A stretch of DNA of 64,000 bases, taken from the NCBI GenBank assembly GCA_944320975.1, contig CALUJM010000002.1, forward strand, positions 62,001 through 126,000, given 5' to 3'. The translations under genes and the position numbers were made by a program. Below are positions 38,441 to 49,389 of the stretch, in pieces. The notes under the pieces were generated by a model. The model did not search any database, had not been told where the DNA came from, and saw only the letters and a list, made by a program, of their open reading frames with translations. This stretch comes from an uncultured Atopobiaceae bacterium. GTDB taxonomy: Bacteria; Actinomycetota; Coriobacteriia; Coriobacteriales; Atopobiaceae. Each line of letters starts with the position of its first letter. The first letter of the stretch is position 1.

Positions 38441-39268
38441 CTACGAAAGGACGAAGCGCTCGATGGCCTCGGCGACGCCGCCCTCGTTGTTGTCGGCCTC
38501 GCTGATGTAGCCCGCGGCGTCGCGCGCCTCCCGCGACGCGTTTGCCACGGCTACGCCGAGGCCCGCCGCGGAGATCATGGGGACGTCGTTGGAGTTGTCG
38601 CCGATGGCCATGGTCTGCTCGGGATCGATGCCGAGGCGCCTCGCGAGCTCGAGCAGGCCCGCGCCCTTGTTGATGCCGGGCGCGTTGAACTCGAGGTAGC
38701 GGTTGGAGGAGTAGACGACGTCGAGCCCCTCGGTCAGCCCGGATGCGGCGAGCTCGCGCTCGGTGCGGCGCAGCTCGTCCATGTCGAGGCTCATGAACAG
38801 GATCTTGACCACGACCTCGCCGTTCTTCTCGACAAAGTCGAGCGTCTGCTCGTTGGTCTTCACGATGTTCATGCGGCCCTCGATGTAGGAGCGCTCCTCC
38901 GGCCAGTAGTTGTAGAGGTAGACGTGCTCGAGCGTGTAGACGTGGATGCACAGGCCGCGCCCGATGCCCTCCTCGTAGAGCGCCTCGGCCACGTCCGGCG
39001 CGAGCGAGCAGGTGGTGAGCGGGTGCGCCGGGTCGGCGTTGTCCGTGATGACCCCGCCGTTGAAGGAGATGACGTACTCGCCCGGCTCGCCGAGCAGCCC
39101 GAGGTCGGCGAGGGTTTCGTCGACGGACTCGAAGGGCCGCCCCGTCGCGGGGACAAAGCGGACGCCGCGCTCGCGCGCCGCGGCGATCGCCCGGCGGACG
39201 CGCTCGGGGATGCGGTGGTCGTCGTCGAGCAGGGTCTCGTCAAGGTCGCAGGCGATGAGCTTGTACAC
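38441..39268 (-). CDS. Cof-type HAD-IIB phosphatase
   Basis: 275 residues. Motif I CDLDETLLDDDH, motif II in VPATGRP, motif III KGAGLLEL, motif IV AIGDNSNDVPMI. Sugar-phosphate or cofactor phosphatase; substrate open. Starts at GTG 39268 with GGGAGG; the longer frame upstream is unsupported. Divergent from the leucine leader region. Confidence 0.85.
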   Translation of the reverse strand: MYKLIACDLDETLLDDDHRIPERVRRAIAAARERGVRFVPATGRPFESVDETLADLGLLGEPGEYVISFNGGVITDNADPAHPLTTCSLAPDVAEALYEEGIGRGLCIHVYTLEHVYLYNYWPEERSYIEGRMNIVKTNEQTLDFVEKNGEVVVKILFMSLDMDELRRTERELAASGLTEGLDVVYSSNRYLEFNAPGINKGAGLLELARRLGIDPEQTMAIGDNSNDVPMISAAGLGVAVANASREARDAAGYISEADNNEGGVAEAIERFVLS

Positions 39269-39423
39269 GGTGCCTCCCAGCCTCGGGTTCTTCTCGGCAA
39301 TTCTACGCCGCCCGCGCCCCATATTGTTTCGGGCACAAGACCAAACGGTCTCGGGCGGAGAAACTGTGGCATAGTTCGGATGATGCGCCCGCCGGGCGCT
39401 TGACAAAGAGAAGGGGGTTGGGC

Positions 39424-39516
39424 ATGGCATTGCACGGGTCAGCTGTCGCATCGTCTCTCTGGGGCGCGCCTGTCCTTCTCGCCCTCAACCTACTCTCGCT
39501 ACCCAGCGCGCGCTAG
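39424..39516 (+). CDS. leuL: Leucine leader peptide (attenuator)
   Basis: A 30-codon reading frame with GAAGGGGG 6 bases upstream of its ATG. Leucines are at positions 3, 12, 18, 19, 21, 23, 24 and 26, so six of nine codons in 18-26 are Leu (core VLLALNLLSL). It ends 84 bases before leuA. GC-rich complementary segments follow: GCGCGCGC at 39506-39513 and again near 39532-39539, and CGTTGC/GCAACG at 39541-39568. This is the classical arrangement for leucine-sensing transcription attenuation. Confidence 0.75.
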   Translation: MALHGSAVASSLWGAPVLLALNLLSLPSAR

Positions 39517-39540
39517 GACCACGCTCACCCGGCGCGCGCA

Positions 39541-39568
39541 CGTTGCCCCCAGGGGGCTCCGAGCAACG
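39541..39568 (+). terminator. Hairpin of the leuA attenuator
   Basis: CGTTGC/GCAACG outer stem with CCCCC/GGGGG-like inner pairing. No clean U-run, so termination may depend on Rho or the hairpin may act by translation; the exact alternative folds need modelling. Confidence 0.45.
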
Positions 39569-39600
39569 ACTTATCGCGGCAGACGAGAAAGGCCAACGCC

Positions 39601-41136
39601 ATGACCAGGAAGATTCACATCTTTGACACCACGCTGCGCGACGGCGAGCAGAGCCCCGGCGCGTCCATGAACACCGAGGAGAAGCTCGTCGTCGCCCAGC
39701 AGCTCATCCGCCTGGGCGTCGACGTCATCGAGGCGGGATTTCCCATCTCCTCTCCGGGCGACTTCCGCTCCGTGCAGGAGATCGGCCGCCTCGCGGGTGA
39801 CTCCTGCGTCGTGTGCGGCCTCACGCGAGCCGTCGAGAAGGACATCGACCGCGCGGCTGAGGCGCTGGCCACGGCCAAGCGCCCGCGCATCCACACCGGC
39901 CTCGGCGTCTCCCCGAGCCACCTGCGCGACAAGCTGCGCATCACCGAGGACGAGTGCGTCGAGCGCGCCATCCACTGCGTGGAGTACGCCAAGCGCTACG
40001 TCGAGGACGTCGAGTTCTACGCAGAGGACGCCGGCCGTGCCGACCAGGCGTTCCTCGAGCGCGTGATCCAGGCCGTCGTCAAGGCGGGCGCGACCGTCGT
40101 GAACATCCCCGACACCACCGGCTACCAGCTGCCCGAGGACTTCGGCCGCCGCATCAAGGGCCTCGCTGACAACGTCATCGGCATCGAGAACGTCATCATC
40201 TCCGTGCACACGCACAACGACCTCGGCATGGCCACGGCCCTTGCCCTCCAGGGCGTCAAGAACGGCGCCCGCCAGATCGAGTGCACCATCAACGGCCTGG
40301 GCGAGCGCGCCGGCAACACCGCGCTCGAGGAGGTCGTGATGGCCATCAAGATGCACGGCGAGGAGCTCGACGCCCACACCGACATCGTGACCCAGGAGCT
40401 CACCCGCGCGAGCCACCTCGTCTCGCGCATCACGGGCATGAGCGTCCAGGCCAACAAGGCAATCGTCGGTGCCAACGCCTTCGCGCACTCCTCCGGCATC
40501 CACCAGGACGGCGTCCTCAAGGCCCGCGACACCTACGAGATCATCGACCCCGCGGACGTGGGCGCCGCCGGCTCCGAGATCATCCTCTCCGCGCGCTCCG
40601 GCCACGCCGCCCTGCGCCACCGCCTCGCGGAGCTGGGCTACACCTTCGCCGACGCCGAGTTCGATGAGGTCTACCAGCGCTTCCTCGAGATCGCGGACCA
40701 GAAGAAGGAGGTCTACGACGAGGACCTCGAGTCCATGGTCCAGGAGCGCCAGCGCGACGTTGCGGCGGTCTACACGCTCGAGGCGCTGCAGGTCTCCTGC
40801 GGCGACCCGCTGATCCCCACGGCCACGGCCACCATCACCGACGAGCTGGGCGTGAAGCACGTGGTCGCTGCCACGGGCACGGGCCCGGTCGACGCCGCCT
40901 ACCAGGCCATCGACAAGGTCGTGGCGGTCCACGGCGACCTCGCGGAGTTCTCCGTCAAGGCCATCACGCGCGGCATCGACGCCATCGGCGAGGTCACGGT
41001 GCGCATCACGGCCGAGGACGGACGCGTCTATACCGGCCGCGGCGCGGACAACGACATCATCGTCTCGAGCGCCAAGGCCTACGTGAACGCCATCAACCGC
41101 ATGATCCAGACCACCCGCTCCAAGGAAGGAAAGTGA
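39601..41136 (+). CDS. leuA: 2-isopropylmalate synthase
   Basis: First enzyme of leucine synthesis: acetyl-CoA plus 2-oxoisovalerate. 511 residues with the catalytic start [14 protein letters not shown], metal ligands in [11 protein letters not shown], and a full C-terminal regulatory domain (about residues 390-511) for leucine feedback. Preceded by the leader peptide. Stop codon touches a GGGAC palindrome. Confidence 0.94.
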   Translation: MTRKIHIFDTTLRDGEQSPGASMNTEEKLVVAQQLIRLGVDVIEAGFPISSPGDFRSVQEIGRLAGDSCVVCGLTRAVEKDIDRAAEALATAKRPRIHTGLGVSPSHLRDKLRITEDECVERAIHCVEYAKRYVEDVEFYAEDAGRADQAFLERVIQAVVKAGATVVNIPDTTGYQLPEDFGRRIKGLADNVIGIENVIISVHTHNDLGMATALALQGVKNGARQIECTINGLGERAGNTALEEVVMAIKMHGEELDAHTDIVTQELTRASHLVSRITGMSVQANKAIVGANAFAHSSGIHQDGVLKARDTYEIIDPADVGAAGSEIILSARSGHAALRHRLAELGYTFADAEFDEVYQRFLEIADQKKEVYDEDLESMVQERQRDVAAVYTLEALQVSCGDPLIPTATATITDELGVKHVVAATGTGPVDAAYQAIDKVVAVHGDLAEFSVKAITRGIDAIGEVTVRITAEDGRVYTGRGADNDIIVSSAKAYVNAINRMIQTTRSKEGK

Positions 41137-41161
41137 TGGAAAGGGACTGTCCCTTTTCATC
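41135..41161. repeat. GGGACnGTCCC palindrome (copy 4)
   Basis: GATGGAAAGGGAC and GTCCCTTTTCATC around T, one mismatch. Begins inside the leuA TGA stop and ends before the leuC ribosome site, so it lies within the operon. Confidence 0.85.
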
Positions 41162-41180
41162 ATCGAAGGAGGGTAAGTAA

Positions 41181-42443
41181 ATGGCACGTCCCCAGACCAT
41201 GGCCGAGAAGATCCTCGCCGCCCACGCCGGCCTCGAGGAGGTCGTTCCCGGCCAGCTCATCGAGTGCGACCTCGATCTCGTGCTCGCCAACGACATCACC
41301 GCACCCATCGCCATCAAGACGGTGCGCGAGATCGGCGCCGGCGTCTTCGACCGCGACAAGATCTGCCTCGTGCCCGACCACTACGCTCCCAACAAGGACA
41401 TCAAGAGCGCCGAGCAGACCAAGGTCACGCGAGACTTCGCCCACGAGATGGGCATCACGCACTACTACGAGCAGGGCTGCATGGGCATCGAGCACGCGCT
41501 GCTCCCCGAGCGCGGCATCGTCGTTCCGGGCGATCTCGTGATCGGCGCCGACTCCCACACCTGCACCTATGGTGGCGTCGGCGCCTTCTCCACCGGCGTG
41601 GGCTCCACGGACGCCGGCGTGGGCATGGCCACCGGGCGCGCCTGGTTCAAGGTTCCCGAGACCATCCGCATCGTCATCGACGGCGAGCTGCCCGAGGGCG
41701 CCTCGGCCAAGGACATCATCCTCTACGTCATCGGCAAGATCGGCGTCGACGGCGCGCTCTACTGCGCGATGGAGTTCGCCGGCTCCACGATCGAGGCGCT
41801 CTCGGTGGAGGGCCGCCTCACGATCGCCAACATGGCCATCGAGGCCGGCGGCAAGGCCGGTCTCTTCGAGGTAGACGACAAGTGCCGCGAGTACGTGAGC
41901 CGCCGCACCCAGCGCGCCTTCGTCGAGTACCATCCCGATGCGGACGCCGCCTACAAGCAGGTCATCCACATCGACGCCGCCGACATCGTCCCCACGGTCT
42001 CCTGGCCGCACCTGCCCTCCAACACCCACCCCGTGGCTGAGAGCCGCGACATCAAGATCGACCAGGTCGTCATCGGCTCGTGCACCAACGGCCGCATCGA
42101 GGACATGCGCGCCGCCGCCGAGGTTCTCTGCGGCCGCACCGTCGCCGACGGCGTCCGCTGCATCGTCATCCCGGCCACCCAGGGCGTCTGGCTCCAGTGC
42201 GTCCACGAGGGCCTGATGGACATCTTCATCAACGCCCACTGCGTGGTCTCCACGCCCACCTGCGGCCCGTGCCTGGGCGGCTACATGGGCATCCTCGCCG
42301 CCGGGGAGCGCTGCGTCTCCACCACCAACCGCAACTTCGTCGGCCGCATGGGCGACCCCACCTCCGAGGTCTACCTGGCGAGCCCCGCCGTCGCCGCGGC
42401 GTCCGCCGTGGCGGGCCACATCGCTCTGCCGTCCGACCTGTAA
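41181..42443 (+). CDS. leuC: 3-isopropylmalate dehydratase, large subunit
   Basis: 420 residues, the shorter archaeal-type LeuC/HACN form. Fe-S ligand cysteines lie in VVIGSCTNGR and STPTCGPCLGGYMG; GADSHTCTYGG is the substrate block. AAGGAGG precedes the ATG. Works with LeuD, encoded 4.7 kb downstream. Confidence 0.93.
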   Translation: MARPQTMAEKILAAHAGLEEVVPGQLIECDLDLVLANDITAPIAIKTVREIGAGVFDRDKICLVPDHYAPNKDIKSAEQTKVTRDFAHEMGITHYYEQGCMGIEHALLPERGIVVPGDLVIGADSHTCTYGGVGAFSTGVGSTDAGVGMATGRAWFKVPETIRIVIDGELPEGASAKDIILYVIGKIGVDGALYCAMEFAGSTIEALSVEGRLTIANMAIEAGGKAGLFEVDDKCREYVSRRTQRAFVEYHPDADAAYKQVIHIDAADIVPTVSWPHLPSNTHPVAESRDIKIDQVVIGSCTNGRIEDMRAAAEVLCGRTVADGVRCIVIPATQGVWLQCVHEGLMDIFINAHCVVSTPTCGPCLGGYMGILAAGERCVSTTNRNFVGRMGDPTSEVYLASPAVAAASAVAGHIALPSDL

Positions 42444-42460
42444 GGTCCCTTGACCTGCCC

Positions 42461-42512
42461 GGGAGCCCCCGGTCCTTCTCGTCTCGAACTGGCGAGAGGG
42501 ACCGGGGCTCCC
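42461..42512. terminator. Stem-loop after leuC
   Basis: Arms GGGAGCCCCCGGTCC and GGACCGGGGCTCCC enclose CTTCTCGTCTCGAACTGGCGAGAG. The loop carries TTCTCG and GAACTGGCG, reminiscent of the loop-core family at 5480, 47010 and 56735. A CGAGAAGAAC complement follows at 42525-42534. Confidence 0.6.
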
Positions 42513-42554
42513 TGCTGTCTTCAGGTTCTTCTCGCCTGGCGCTCTGACGGGGGC

Positions 42555-42646
42555 GTTGCTACATGGAATTGAAGTAGGCAACGGGGGTCACCGGTCCATT
42601 TTTCAACCCCGGACCCCTGTTACCTACTTCAATTCCATGTAGCAAC
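42555..42646. repeat. Long inverted repeat between leuC and the dehydrogenase remnant
   Basis: Arms of about 36 bases beginning GTTGCTACATGGAATTGAAG and ending with its complement, with two small mismatches. AT-richer than surroundings. One copy in the window. Confidence 0.88.
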
Positions 42647-42694
42647 GACCCGGGGCGGCAGCCGGGCCCTTTCGGCTGGAATCAGTCTCCGGGG

Positions 42695-42737
42695 CCCGGT
42701 TCTTGTCCTCTCGAGGGGACAAGAACCGGGCTGTTTT
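42695..42737 (+). terminator. Intrinsic terminator
   Basis: Perfect 14-base arms CCCGGTTCTTGTCC/GGACAAGAACCGGG followed by CTGTTTT. It ends transcription coming from leuC before the remnant gene. Confidence 0.8.
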
Positions 42738-42905
42738 GGTCGAGAACGGGTCCTGAGACCCCGTTGTTGTCCTCCCGGGAGGCCAATGATGCCGGGCCAC
42801 GGGCCGCCATGCCGCTCGCGTCGGAATCGGGGCCTCTGGCCGCGCCGCCCCTCGCGCCCGCCGGGGCCCCCTTCCCTGAAATCGATATCCGGGTACTGGA
42901 TCAAC

Positions 42906-43502
42906 ATGGTGGGCATCGTCGCCGGCGGCATCCACAAGATCGAGAAGATCAAGGGCGCCTACAGCTACAACGTCGACGAGTACGGCCTGGCGCTCGCCAA
43001 CGCCCACGGCTGCGACCTCACTCCCGAGGAGTTCGAGGCCAAGATCGCGCACCCCGCCGAGTTCGAGCCGTCCTACGCGTGGAACGCCGTCGAGGCCATC
43101 TGCAACAAGCTCGGCCTCACGATCAAGTCCATCGAGCAGAAGCACGTCCCGTACGTCGCCGATCAGGACACCTACTCCGAGACCCTGGGCAAGACCATCG
43201 AGGCCGGCCGCTGCCTCGGCATGTCCGCGGTGGTCACGGCCGAGACCATGCAGGGCATCACCGTCGAGGAGGAGACCATCGGCAAGGTCTACGGCCCCGA
43301 CGATGGCGACATGTGCGACTGGTGGATCTCCGGCGAGCCCGACACGGAGTTCCACGTGGTCAAGCCCGCGACGGTCGAGCACACCTGCGCCACGATCGTG
43401 AACCGCATCCCGCAGCTGCTCGCGGCGCCCTGCGGCTACGTCACGGCCGACCAGCTCGAGCCCAACGCCTACCTCACCTACCCGATGGAGTACTACTGCT
43501 AG
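42906..43502 (+). pseudogene. C-terminal remnant of a 2,4-diaminopentanoate/dipicolinate reductase-like dehydrogenase
   Basis: About 198 residues resembling the C-terminal domain of the NAD(P)-dependent amine dehydrogenases related to DapB (final block [20 protein letters not shown]). The Rossmann N-terminal half (about 140 residues) is missing. The first possible ATG has no ribosome site, and the frame upstream to 42786 is low-complexity Pro/Arg sequence over repeats and a terminator. I read this as a 5'-truncated gene. Family assignment is moderate; codon use of the remaining part is still normal, so the loss may be recent or the domain may still be expressed. Confidence 0.5.
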
Positions 43503-43620
43503 TAACCGCTCGCCAGAGCCCGACCGCGCCCGGGGCCGATCGCTCGGCCCCGGGCCTTTGCCTTGATGGCCCCGACGCTATACCCTGACCACAACGTCAA
43601 GTTCTAGCAAGGGGGCAACC

Positions 43621-45099
43621 ATGTACTTCATCGGCGTCGATCTGGGAACGTCCGCCTGCAAGTTCCTGCTCATGGACGAGAGGGGCGAGATTCTCAACAT
43701 CACGAGCAGGTCCTACGACGTGGAGTACCCGCGCCCCGGCTGGAGCCAGCAGGACCCGGCGGACTGGTGGCGCGCGGTGCGCGAGGGCGTGCCGGAGCTG
43801 CTCGCCGGCTTTGACGCCTCCCAGGTGGCGGGCATCGGCTGCGGCGGCCAGATGCACGGCCTGGTTGCGCTGGACGAGAAGGACCAGGTCATCCGTCCCG
43901 CGATTCTCTGGAACGACGGCCGCACCGCCGAGCAGGTCCGCTACCTCAACGAGGAGGTGGGCACTTCTCGCCTGCTCGAGCTCACCGGCAACATCGCCTA
44001 CGCCGGCTTCACCGCGCCCAAGCTCCTGTGGATGCGTCAGGAGGAGCCCGAGCTCTTCGCGCGCATCGCGCACGTGCTGCTTCCCAAGGACTACCTGAAC
44101 CACCTGCTCACCGGTGCGTACGCCACCGACGTCTCCGACGCGTCCGGCACGCTGCTCTTTGACGTGGCGCGTCGCACGTGGAGCGACGAGATGCTCGCGC
44201 TCTGCGGGCTTGCCGCGCCGCAGATGCCGCGCGTCTACGAGAGCTACGAGCCCATCGGCACGCTGCGCCCCGAGGTCGCCGAGGAGCTGGGGATCCCGAG
44301 CGGCGTGGTCGTGGCCGCCGGCGCGGGCGACAACGCCGCCGCCGCGGTGGGGACGGGCGCCGTGGGCGCGGGCACGATGAACATCAGCCTCGGCACCTCC
44401 GGCACCGTGTTCATCCCCACGGCGGGCTTCGCGGCGGGTGTGGGCGACCGCATCCACTCCTTCTGCCACGCGGACGGCGCCTGGCACCTCATGGGGTGCA
44501 TCCTCTCGGCGGCGAGCTGCAACGCCTGGTGGGTGAATGATGTGCTCGGCGCGGACGATATGGCCGCCGAGCAGGAGGGGATCGACCCCGCGAGCGCGCC
44601 GGCCGACCTCCCGTACTTCCTGCCGTACCTCATGGGCGAGCGCACCCCGCTCAACGACGTCAACGCCCGCGGCGCCTTCGTGGGCATGAGCATGTCCACC
44701 TCGCGCGCCGACCTCACGCGCGCCGTGCTCGAGGGCGTGGCCTTCGCCGTGCGCGACTCGGTGGAGATCGCGCGCTCGCTCGGCGTCGACGTGGCGTCCT
44801 CGACGGTGTGCGGCGGCGGCGCGAAGAGCCGTCTCTGGCTTCAGATGCTCGCCGACATTCTGGGTATCGAGCTCGTCCTGCCCACGACCGAGCAGGGGCC
44901 GGGCTACGGCGGGGCCATGCTCGCCTCCGTCGCGGCGGGCGCCTACCCCTCCGTCGCGGCGTGCGCCGGAGCGATCGTGGGCGAGCGCGAACGCATCGCG
45001 CCCAACGCCGCCCTGGCGGGGGAGTACGAGCGCCGCTATCAGATCTGGCACGGCCTCTATCCCGCGCTCAAGGACTCGTTCGCCCGAATGGGGGAGTAG
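43621..45099 (+). CDS. xylB: FGGY-family sugar kinase, xylulokinase type
   Basis: 492 residues. N-terminal FIGVDLGTSACKFLLMD, catalytic region WSQQDPADWW and GCGGQMHGLVALDE, C-terminal ATP-binding VCGGGAKSRLWLQMLADIL. The GQMHG motif supports xylulokinase. It phosphorylates a ketopentose, possibly D-xylulose, and precedes a sugar isomerase gene, so a two-gene catabolic unit is likely. No sugar transporter is adjacent. Confidence 0.85.
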   Translation: MYFIGVDLGTSACKFLLMDERGEILNITSRSYDVEYPRPGWSQQDPADWWRAVREGVPELLAGFDASQVAGIGCGGQMHGLVALDEKDQVIRPAILWNDGRTAEQVRYLNEEVGTSRLLELTGNIAYAGFTAPKLLWMRQEEPELFARIAHVLLPKDYLNHLLTGAYATDVSDASGTLLFDVARRTWSDEMLALCGLAAPQMPRVYESYEPIGTLRPEVAEELGIPSGVVVAAGAGDNAAAAVGTGAVGAGTMNISLGTSGTVFIPTAGFAAGVGDRIHSFCHADGAWHLMGCILSAASCNAWWVNDVLGADDMAAEQEGIDPASAPADLPYFLPYLMGERTPLNDVNARGAFVGMSMSTSRADLTRAVLEGVAFAVRDSVEIARSLGVDVASSTVCGGGAKSRLWLQMLADILGIELVLPTTEQGPGYGGAMLASVAAGAYPSVAACAGAIVGERERIAPNAALAGEYERRYQIWHGLYPALKDSFARMGE

Positions 45100-45108
45100 C
45101 GAGCGCGT

Positions 45109-45155
45109 GTTCTTCTCGGCCAAAGATGTAAACATCTGTAAACAACGAGAAGAAC
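45109..45155. repeat. Inverted pair of the CGAGAAGAAC motif
   Basis: GTTCTTCTCG (45109-45118) and CGAGAAGAAC (45146-45155) pair, with an inner GATGT/ACATC hairpin. It lies 10 bases after the xylB stop and could act as its terminator. The pairing of a frequent 10-mer as a hairpin is typical of uptake sequences in other bacteria. Confidence 0.8.
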
Positions 45156-45305
45156 ATCGAGGCGTCAGGAGACTGCCGATTCCGACAGAATAGCTACCGT
45201 TCGCAGATTTCTGACGCTACTAAACGTTTTATAAACGGACCCTAGAGGTAGCGCAATTCCGAAGAGGCGCCGCCCTCTGTGGCGCTCCGTGGAGAGGAGA
45301 TAGAC

Positions 45306-46808
<1,503 letters not shown>

Positions 46809-46839
46809 GGCCCTTGCCGCTGACATAGCCTGATCCTCC

Positions 46840-46885
46840 GGACGGGTTCTGAGAGCAGTTCCGTTAATGCTCGAAGAACCCGTCC
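46840..46885 (+). terminator. Terminator after the isomerase gene
   Basis: 11-base arms GGACGGGTTCT/AGAACCCGTCC with a 24-base loop, followed by CCCTTT. The rest of the gap to leuD holds the hairpin at 47010-47078 and one CGAGAAGAAC complement (46993). Confidence 0.7.
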
Positions 46886-47009
46886 CCCTTTCGGTAAGAG
46901 CTCCCCGGCCCCGACGCTAGAATGGCGCCAACGAAAGTGAGGTGGGGTCCGCATGGCGCGAGCCGCGTCAGACGGTTCCCTCCCGGCAGCACGTTCTTCT
47001 CGACCACGA

Positions 47010-47078
47010 GCCGCCGGGGCCATTCCCGCGCGCAGTTTTGCGAAGCAACTGTTTGAGCACGGGGATGGCCCCGGCGGC
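47010..47078. repeat. Long hairpin with conserved loop (element A)
   Basis: Stem GCCGCCGGGGCCATTCCC with its near-perfect complement; loop CGCGCGCAGTTTTGCGAAGC followed by AACTGTTTGAGCACG. The loop is shared with 56735-56820 (CGCGCGCAGTTT, TGAGCACGGGG) and, inverted, with 5480-5575, whereas the stem is unique. Ends 26 bases before leuD. Confidence 0.8.
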
Positions 47079-47104
47079 ACCGAGAGCGACCAGAAAGGAC
47101 AACG

Positions 47105-47611
47105 ATGCAGTTCAAAGGGACCGTCTTCCGCTACGGGCGCGACATCGACACCGACGTCATAATTCCTGCGCGCTATCTCAACACCTCGGATCCGGCTGAG
47201 CTCGCCAAGCACTGCCTCGAGGACCTCGACCCCACCTTCGTCAGCCGCGTGAAGCCGGGCGACATCGTGGTGGCCGACGAGAACTTCGGCTGCGGCTCTT
47301 CCCGCGAGCACGCGCCCGTGGCCATCAAGGCCGCCGGCGTCTCCTGCGTCATCGCCAAGAGCTTCGCGCGCATCTTCTACCGCAACTCGATCAACATGGG
47401 CCTGCCCATCCTCGAGTGCCCCGAGGCAGCAGACGCCATCTCCGACGGCGACGTGGTCTCCGTCGACGCCGACACCGGCGCCATCACCGACGAGACGACC
47501 GGCGCCGTCTTCCAGGCGCAGCCGTTCCCGCCGTTCATCCAGGAGATCATCAACGACGGCGGCCTGGTCGCGCGCACCAAGCGCGTCATGGCCGAGAAGG
47601 GCGTGAACTAG
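47105..47611 (+). CDS. leuD: 3-isopropylmalate dehydratase, small subunit
   Basis: 168 residues. Swivelling-domain signature [10 protein letters not shown] and [16 protein letters not shown]. Completes the isomerase with LeuC. Coupled to leuB 2 bases downstream. Its separation from leuC by 4.7 kb and the hairpin in its leader suggest an independent promoter. Confidence 0.93.
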   Translation: MQFKGTVFRYGRDIDTDVIIPARYLNTSDPAELAKHCLEDLDPTFVSRVKPGDIVVADENFGCGSSREHAPVAIKAAGVSCVIAKSFARIFYRNSINMGLPILECPEAADAISDGDVVSVDADTGAITDETTGAVFQAQPFPPFIQEIINDGGLVARTKRVMAEKGVN

Positions 47612-47613
47612 CA

Positions 47614-48744
47614 ATGGCTTCCAAGACCTATCGCATCTGCACGCTGCCGGGCGACGGCATCGGCCCCGAGATCATCGCCGAGGGCAAGAAGGTCCTCGCC
47701 GCGCTGGGCGAGAAGTACGACGTTGAGTTCGTCTGCGAGGACCATCTGATCGGCGGCGCCGCGATCGACGCCACCACGGAGGCGGGCGGCCCGGTCTCGG
47801 CGCTGCCGCCCGAGACGCTCGAGGCGGCACGCGCCTCCGACGCCGTCCTTCTCGCCGCGGTGGGCGGGCCCAAGTGGACCGACACCAAGGTGGGGGCCGT
47901 GCGCCCGGAGCAGGGTCTCCTGGCCATCCGCAAGGAGCTCGGGCTCTACCTCAACCTGCGCCCGGTGCGCATGTTCGATGCGCTTATCGACGCCTCCTCG
48001 CTCAAGCCCGAGGTCCTGCACGGTGTCGACCTCATCATCGTCCGCGAGCTCACGGGCGGCCTGTACTTTGGCGGCCACGAGCGCATGATGGGCGTCGAGG
48101 GCGCCGGCGTGGGCGGGACGCGCGGCGAGTACGCCCGCGACGTCCTCGAGTACTCCGAGTACGAGGTCGACCGCGTGGTGCGCTGGGCTTTTGACGCGGC
48201 GCGCCGCCGCAGGGGCGTGGTCCACTCCGTCGACAAGGCCAACGTGCTCGACACCTCTCGCATGTGGCGCGAGGTCGCGCACAACGTCGCCGCCGAGTAT
48301 CCCGACGTGACGCTCGAGGACATGTACGTCGACAACGCCGCGATGCAGCTCATCGCCAACCCGGCGCAGTTCGACGTGCTCGTGACCGAGAACACCTTCG
48401 GCGACATCCTCTCCGACGAGGCCTCCATGCTCACCGGTTCTCTCGGCATGCTCGCCTCCGCGAGCCTGGGCGACGGCACGGCCCTCTACGAGCCGAGCCA
48501 CGGGTCGGCGCCGGATATCGCCGGCCAGGGCATCGCCAACCCGATCGCGCAGATCCTCTCCGTGGAGCTCATGCTCCGCTACAGCTTTGGCATGGACGAC
48601 GCCGCTGACGAGCTGGCCGCCGCGGTCACGCGCGTGCTCGACGAGGGCTGGCGCACCGTGGACATCGCCGACGAGGGCACGCCGGCCGAGAAGGTCCTCG
48701 GCACCGCCGCGATGGGCGACAAGATCGTGGAGGCCCTGGGCTAG
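47614..48744 (+). CDS. leuB: 3-isopropylmalate dehydrogenase
   Basis: 376 residues. LPGDGIGPEI start, substrate block ERMMGVEG and VRELTGGLYFGG, catalytic region VDNAAMQLIANPAQFDVLVTEN, NAD block HGSAPDIAGQGIANP. The ATG follows the leuD stop by 2 bases. Last step before the leucine transaminase. Confidence 0.94.
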   Translation: MASKTYRICTLPGDGIGPEIIAEGKKVLAALGEKYDVEFVCEDHLIGGAAIDATTEAGGPVSALPPETLEAARASDAVLLAAVGGPKWTDTKVGAVRPEQGLLAIRKELGLYLNLRPVRMFDALIDASSLKPEVLHGVDLIIVRELTGGLYFGGHERMMGVEGAGVGGTRGEYARDVLEYSEYEVDRVVRWAFDAARRRRGVVHSVDKANVLDTSRMWREVAHNVAAEYPDVTLEDMYVDNAAMQLIANPAQFDVLVTENTFGDILSDEASMLTGSLGMLASASLGDGTALYEPSHGSAPDIAGQGIANPIAQILSVELMLRYSFGMDDAADELAAAVTRVLDEGWRTVDIADEGTPAEKVLGTAAMGDKIVEALG

Positions 48745-48780
48745 ACGCTCCCGGGACGCCCCCAAGGCGCTCCCAAAACC

Positions 48781-48859
48781 GAATAACGCGCACAGTTTGT
48801 TTTCACTTTATATATTCGCAGGTCGCGAAAACGTGAAACGCAAACTGTGCGCGTTATTC
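48781..48859. repeat. AATAACGCGCAC inverted-repeat element (copy 2)
   Basis: Perfect 19-base arms GAATAACGCGCACAGTTTG and complement. Interior TTTTCACTTTATATATTCG recurs inverted in copy 3, 365 bases further on. Confidence 0.9.
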
Positions 48860-48870
48860 CGTGCGGGCAT

Positions 48871-49183
48871 CTAGTGCGCGGCAACCTTCCACGGGACCCG
48901 CTCGAGGAGCTCCCGGGCATATCGCTGCGCCTCCGGCCAGGGGAGAAGCGACCAGATGAGCTGCTGCCGGCGCGACCCCGCGCTCGGGCGCCCCAGGAGC
49001 GTACGAAGATACGACGCGCTTCTCCCGTCAAACTCCTCCATCGCGAGCGCCGCCTCGAGCATGACGGCGTCGAGGTCGAGGTGCGCTCGCCCGTCGTAGT
49101 TGAACCCCACGTGGGTGCCTGCGTGCGCTGCGGAAGACGCGCAGTGCCCTCAGGGCGCTTCGCTTGCTGACGGTTATGAGCAT
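48871..49183 (-). pseudogene. Small gene with apparent frameshift between two repeat copies
   Basis: The ATG at 49183 has a strong GGGAGGCAG site and opens MLITVSKRSALRALRVFRSA. That frame turns Arg-rich and loses coding character near 49115, while the +1 frame becomes gene-like (VGFNYDGRAHLDLDAVMLEA to VPWKVAAH, stop at 48871). A one-base indel in an originally single gene of about 104 codons explains this. The product is not recognised. It is bracketed by AATAACGCGCAC elements. Confidence 0.4.
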
Positions 49184-49223
49184 GACTGCCTCCCGGCTGT
49201 GGTCGTGAGGGGTCGCGCTGCGG

Positions 49224-49301
49224 AAATAACGCGCACGGATTGTCTTTTGCGAAAACCTCAACTGCGAATATAGAAAGTGAAAACACGCTGTGCGCGTTAA
49301 T
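49224..49301. repeat. AATAACGCGCAC inverted-repeat element (copy 3)
   Basis: AAATAACGCGCAC at one end and TGTGCGCGTTAAT at the other; interior CGAATATAGAAAGTGAAAAC is the complement of that in copy 2, so the element is inverted relative to it. Confidence 0.85.
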
Positions 49302-49389
49302 GGGATGAGGGGGCGGTGTCCGGTCGGCCTGGCGCCCCGCGAGGCGCACGAGTATCCTAGCGGGGATGCCTCTGTCGAAAGGACCCTCC

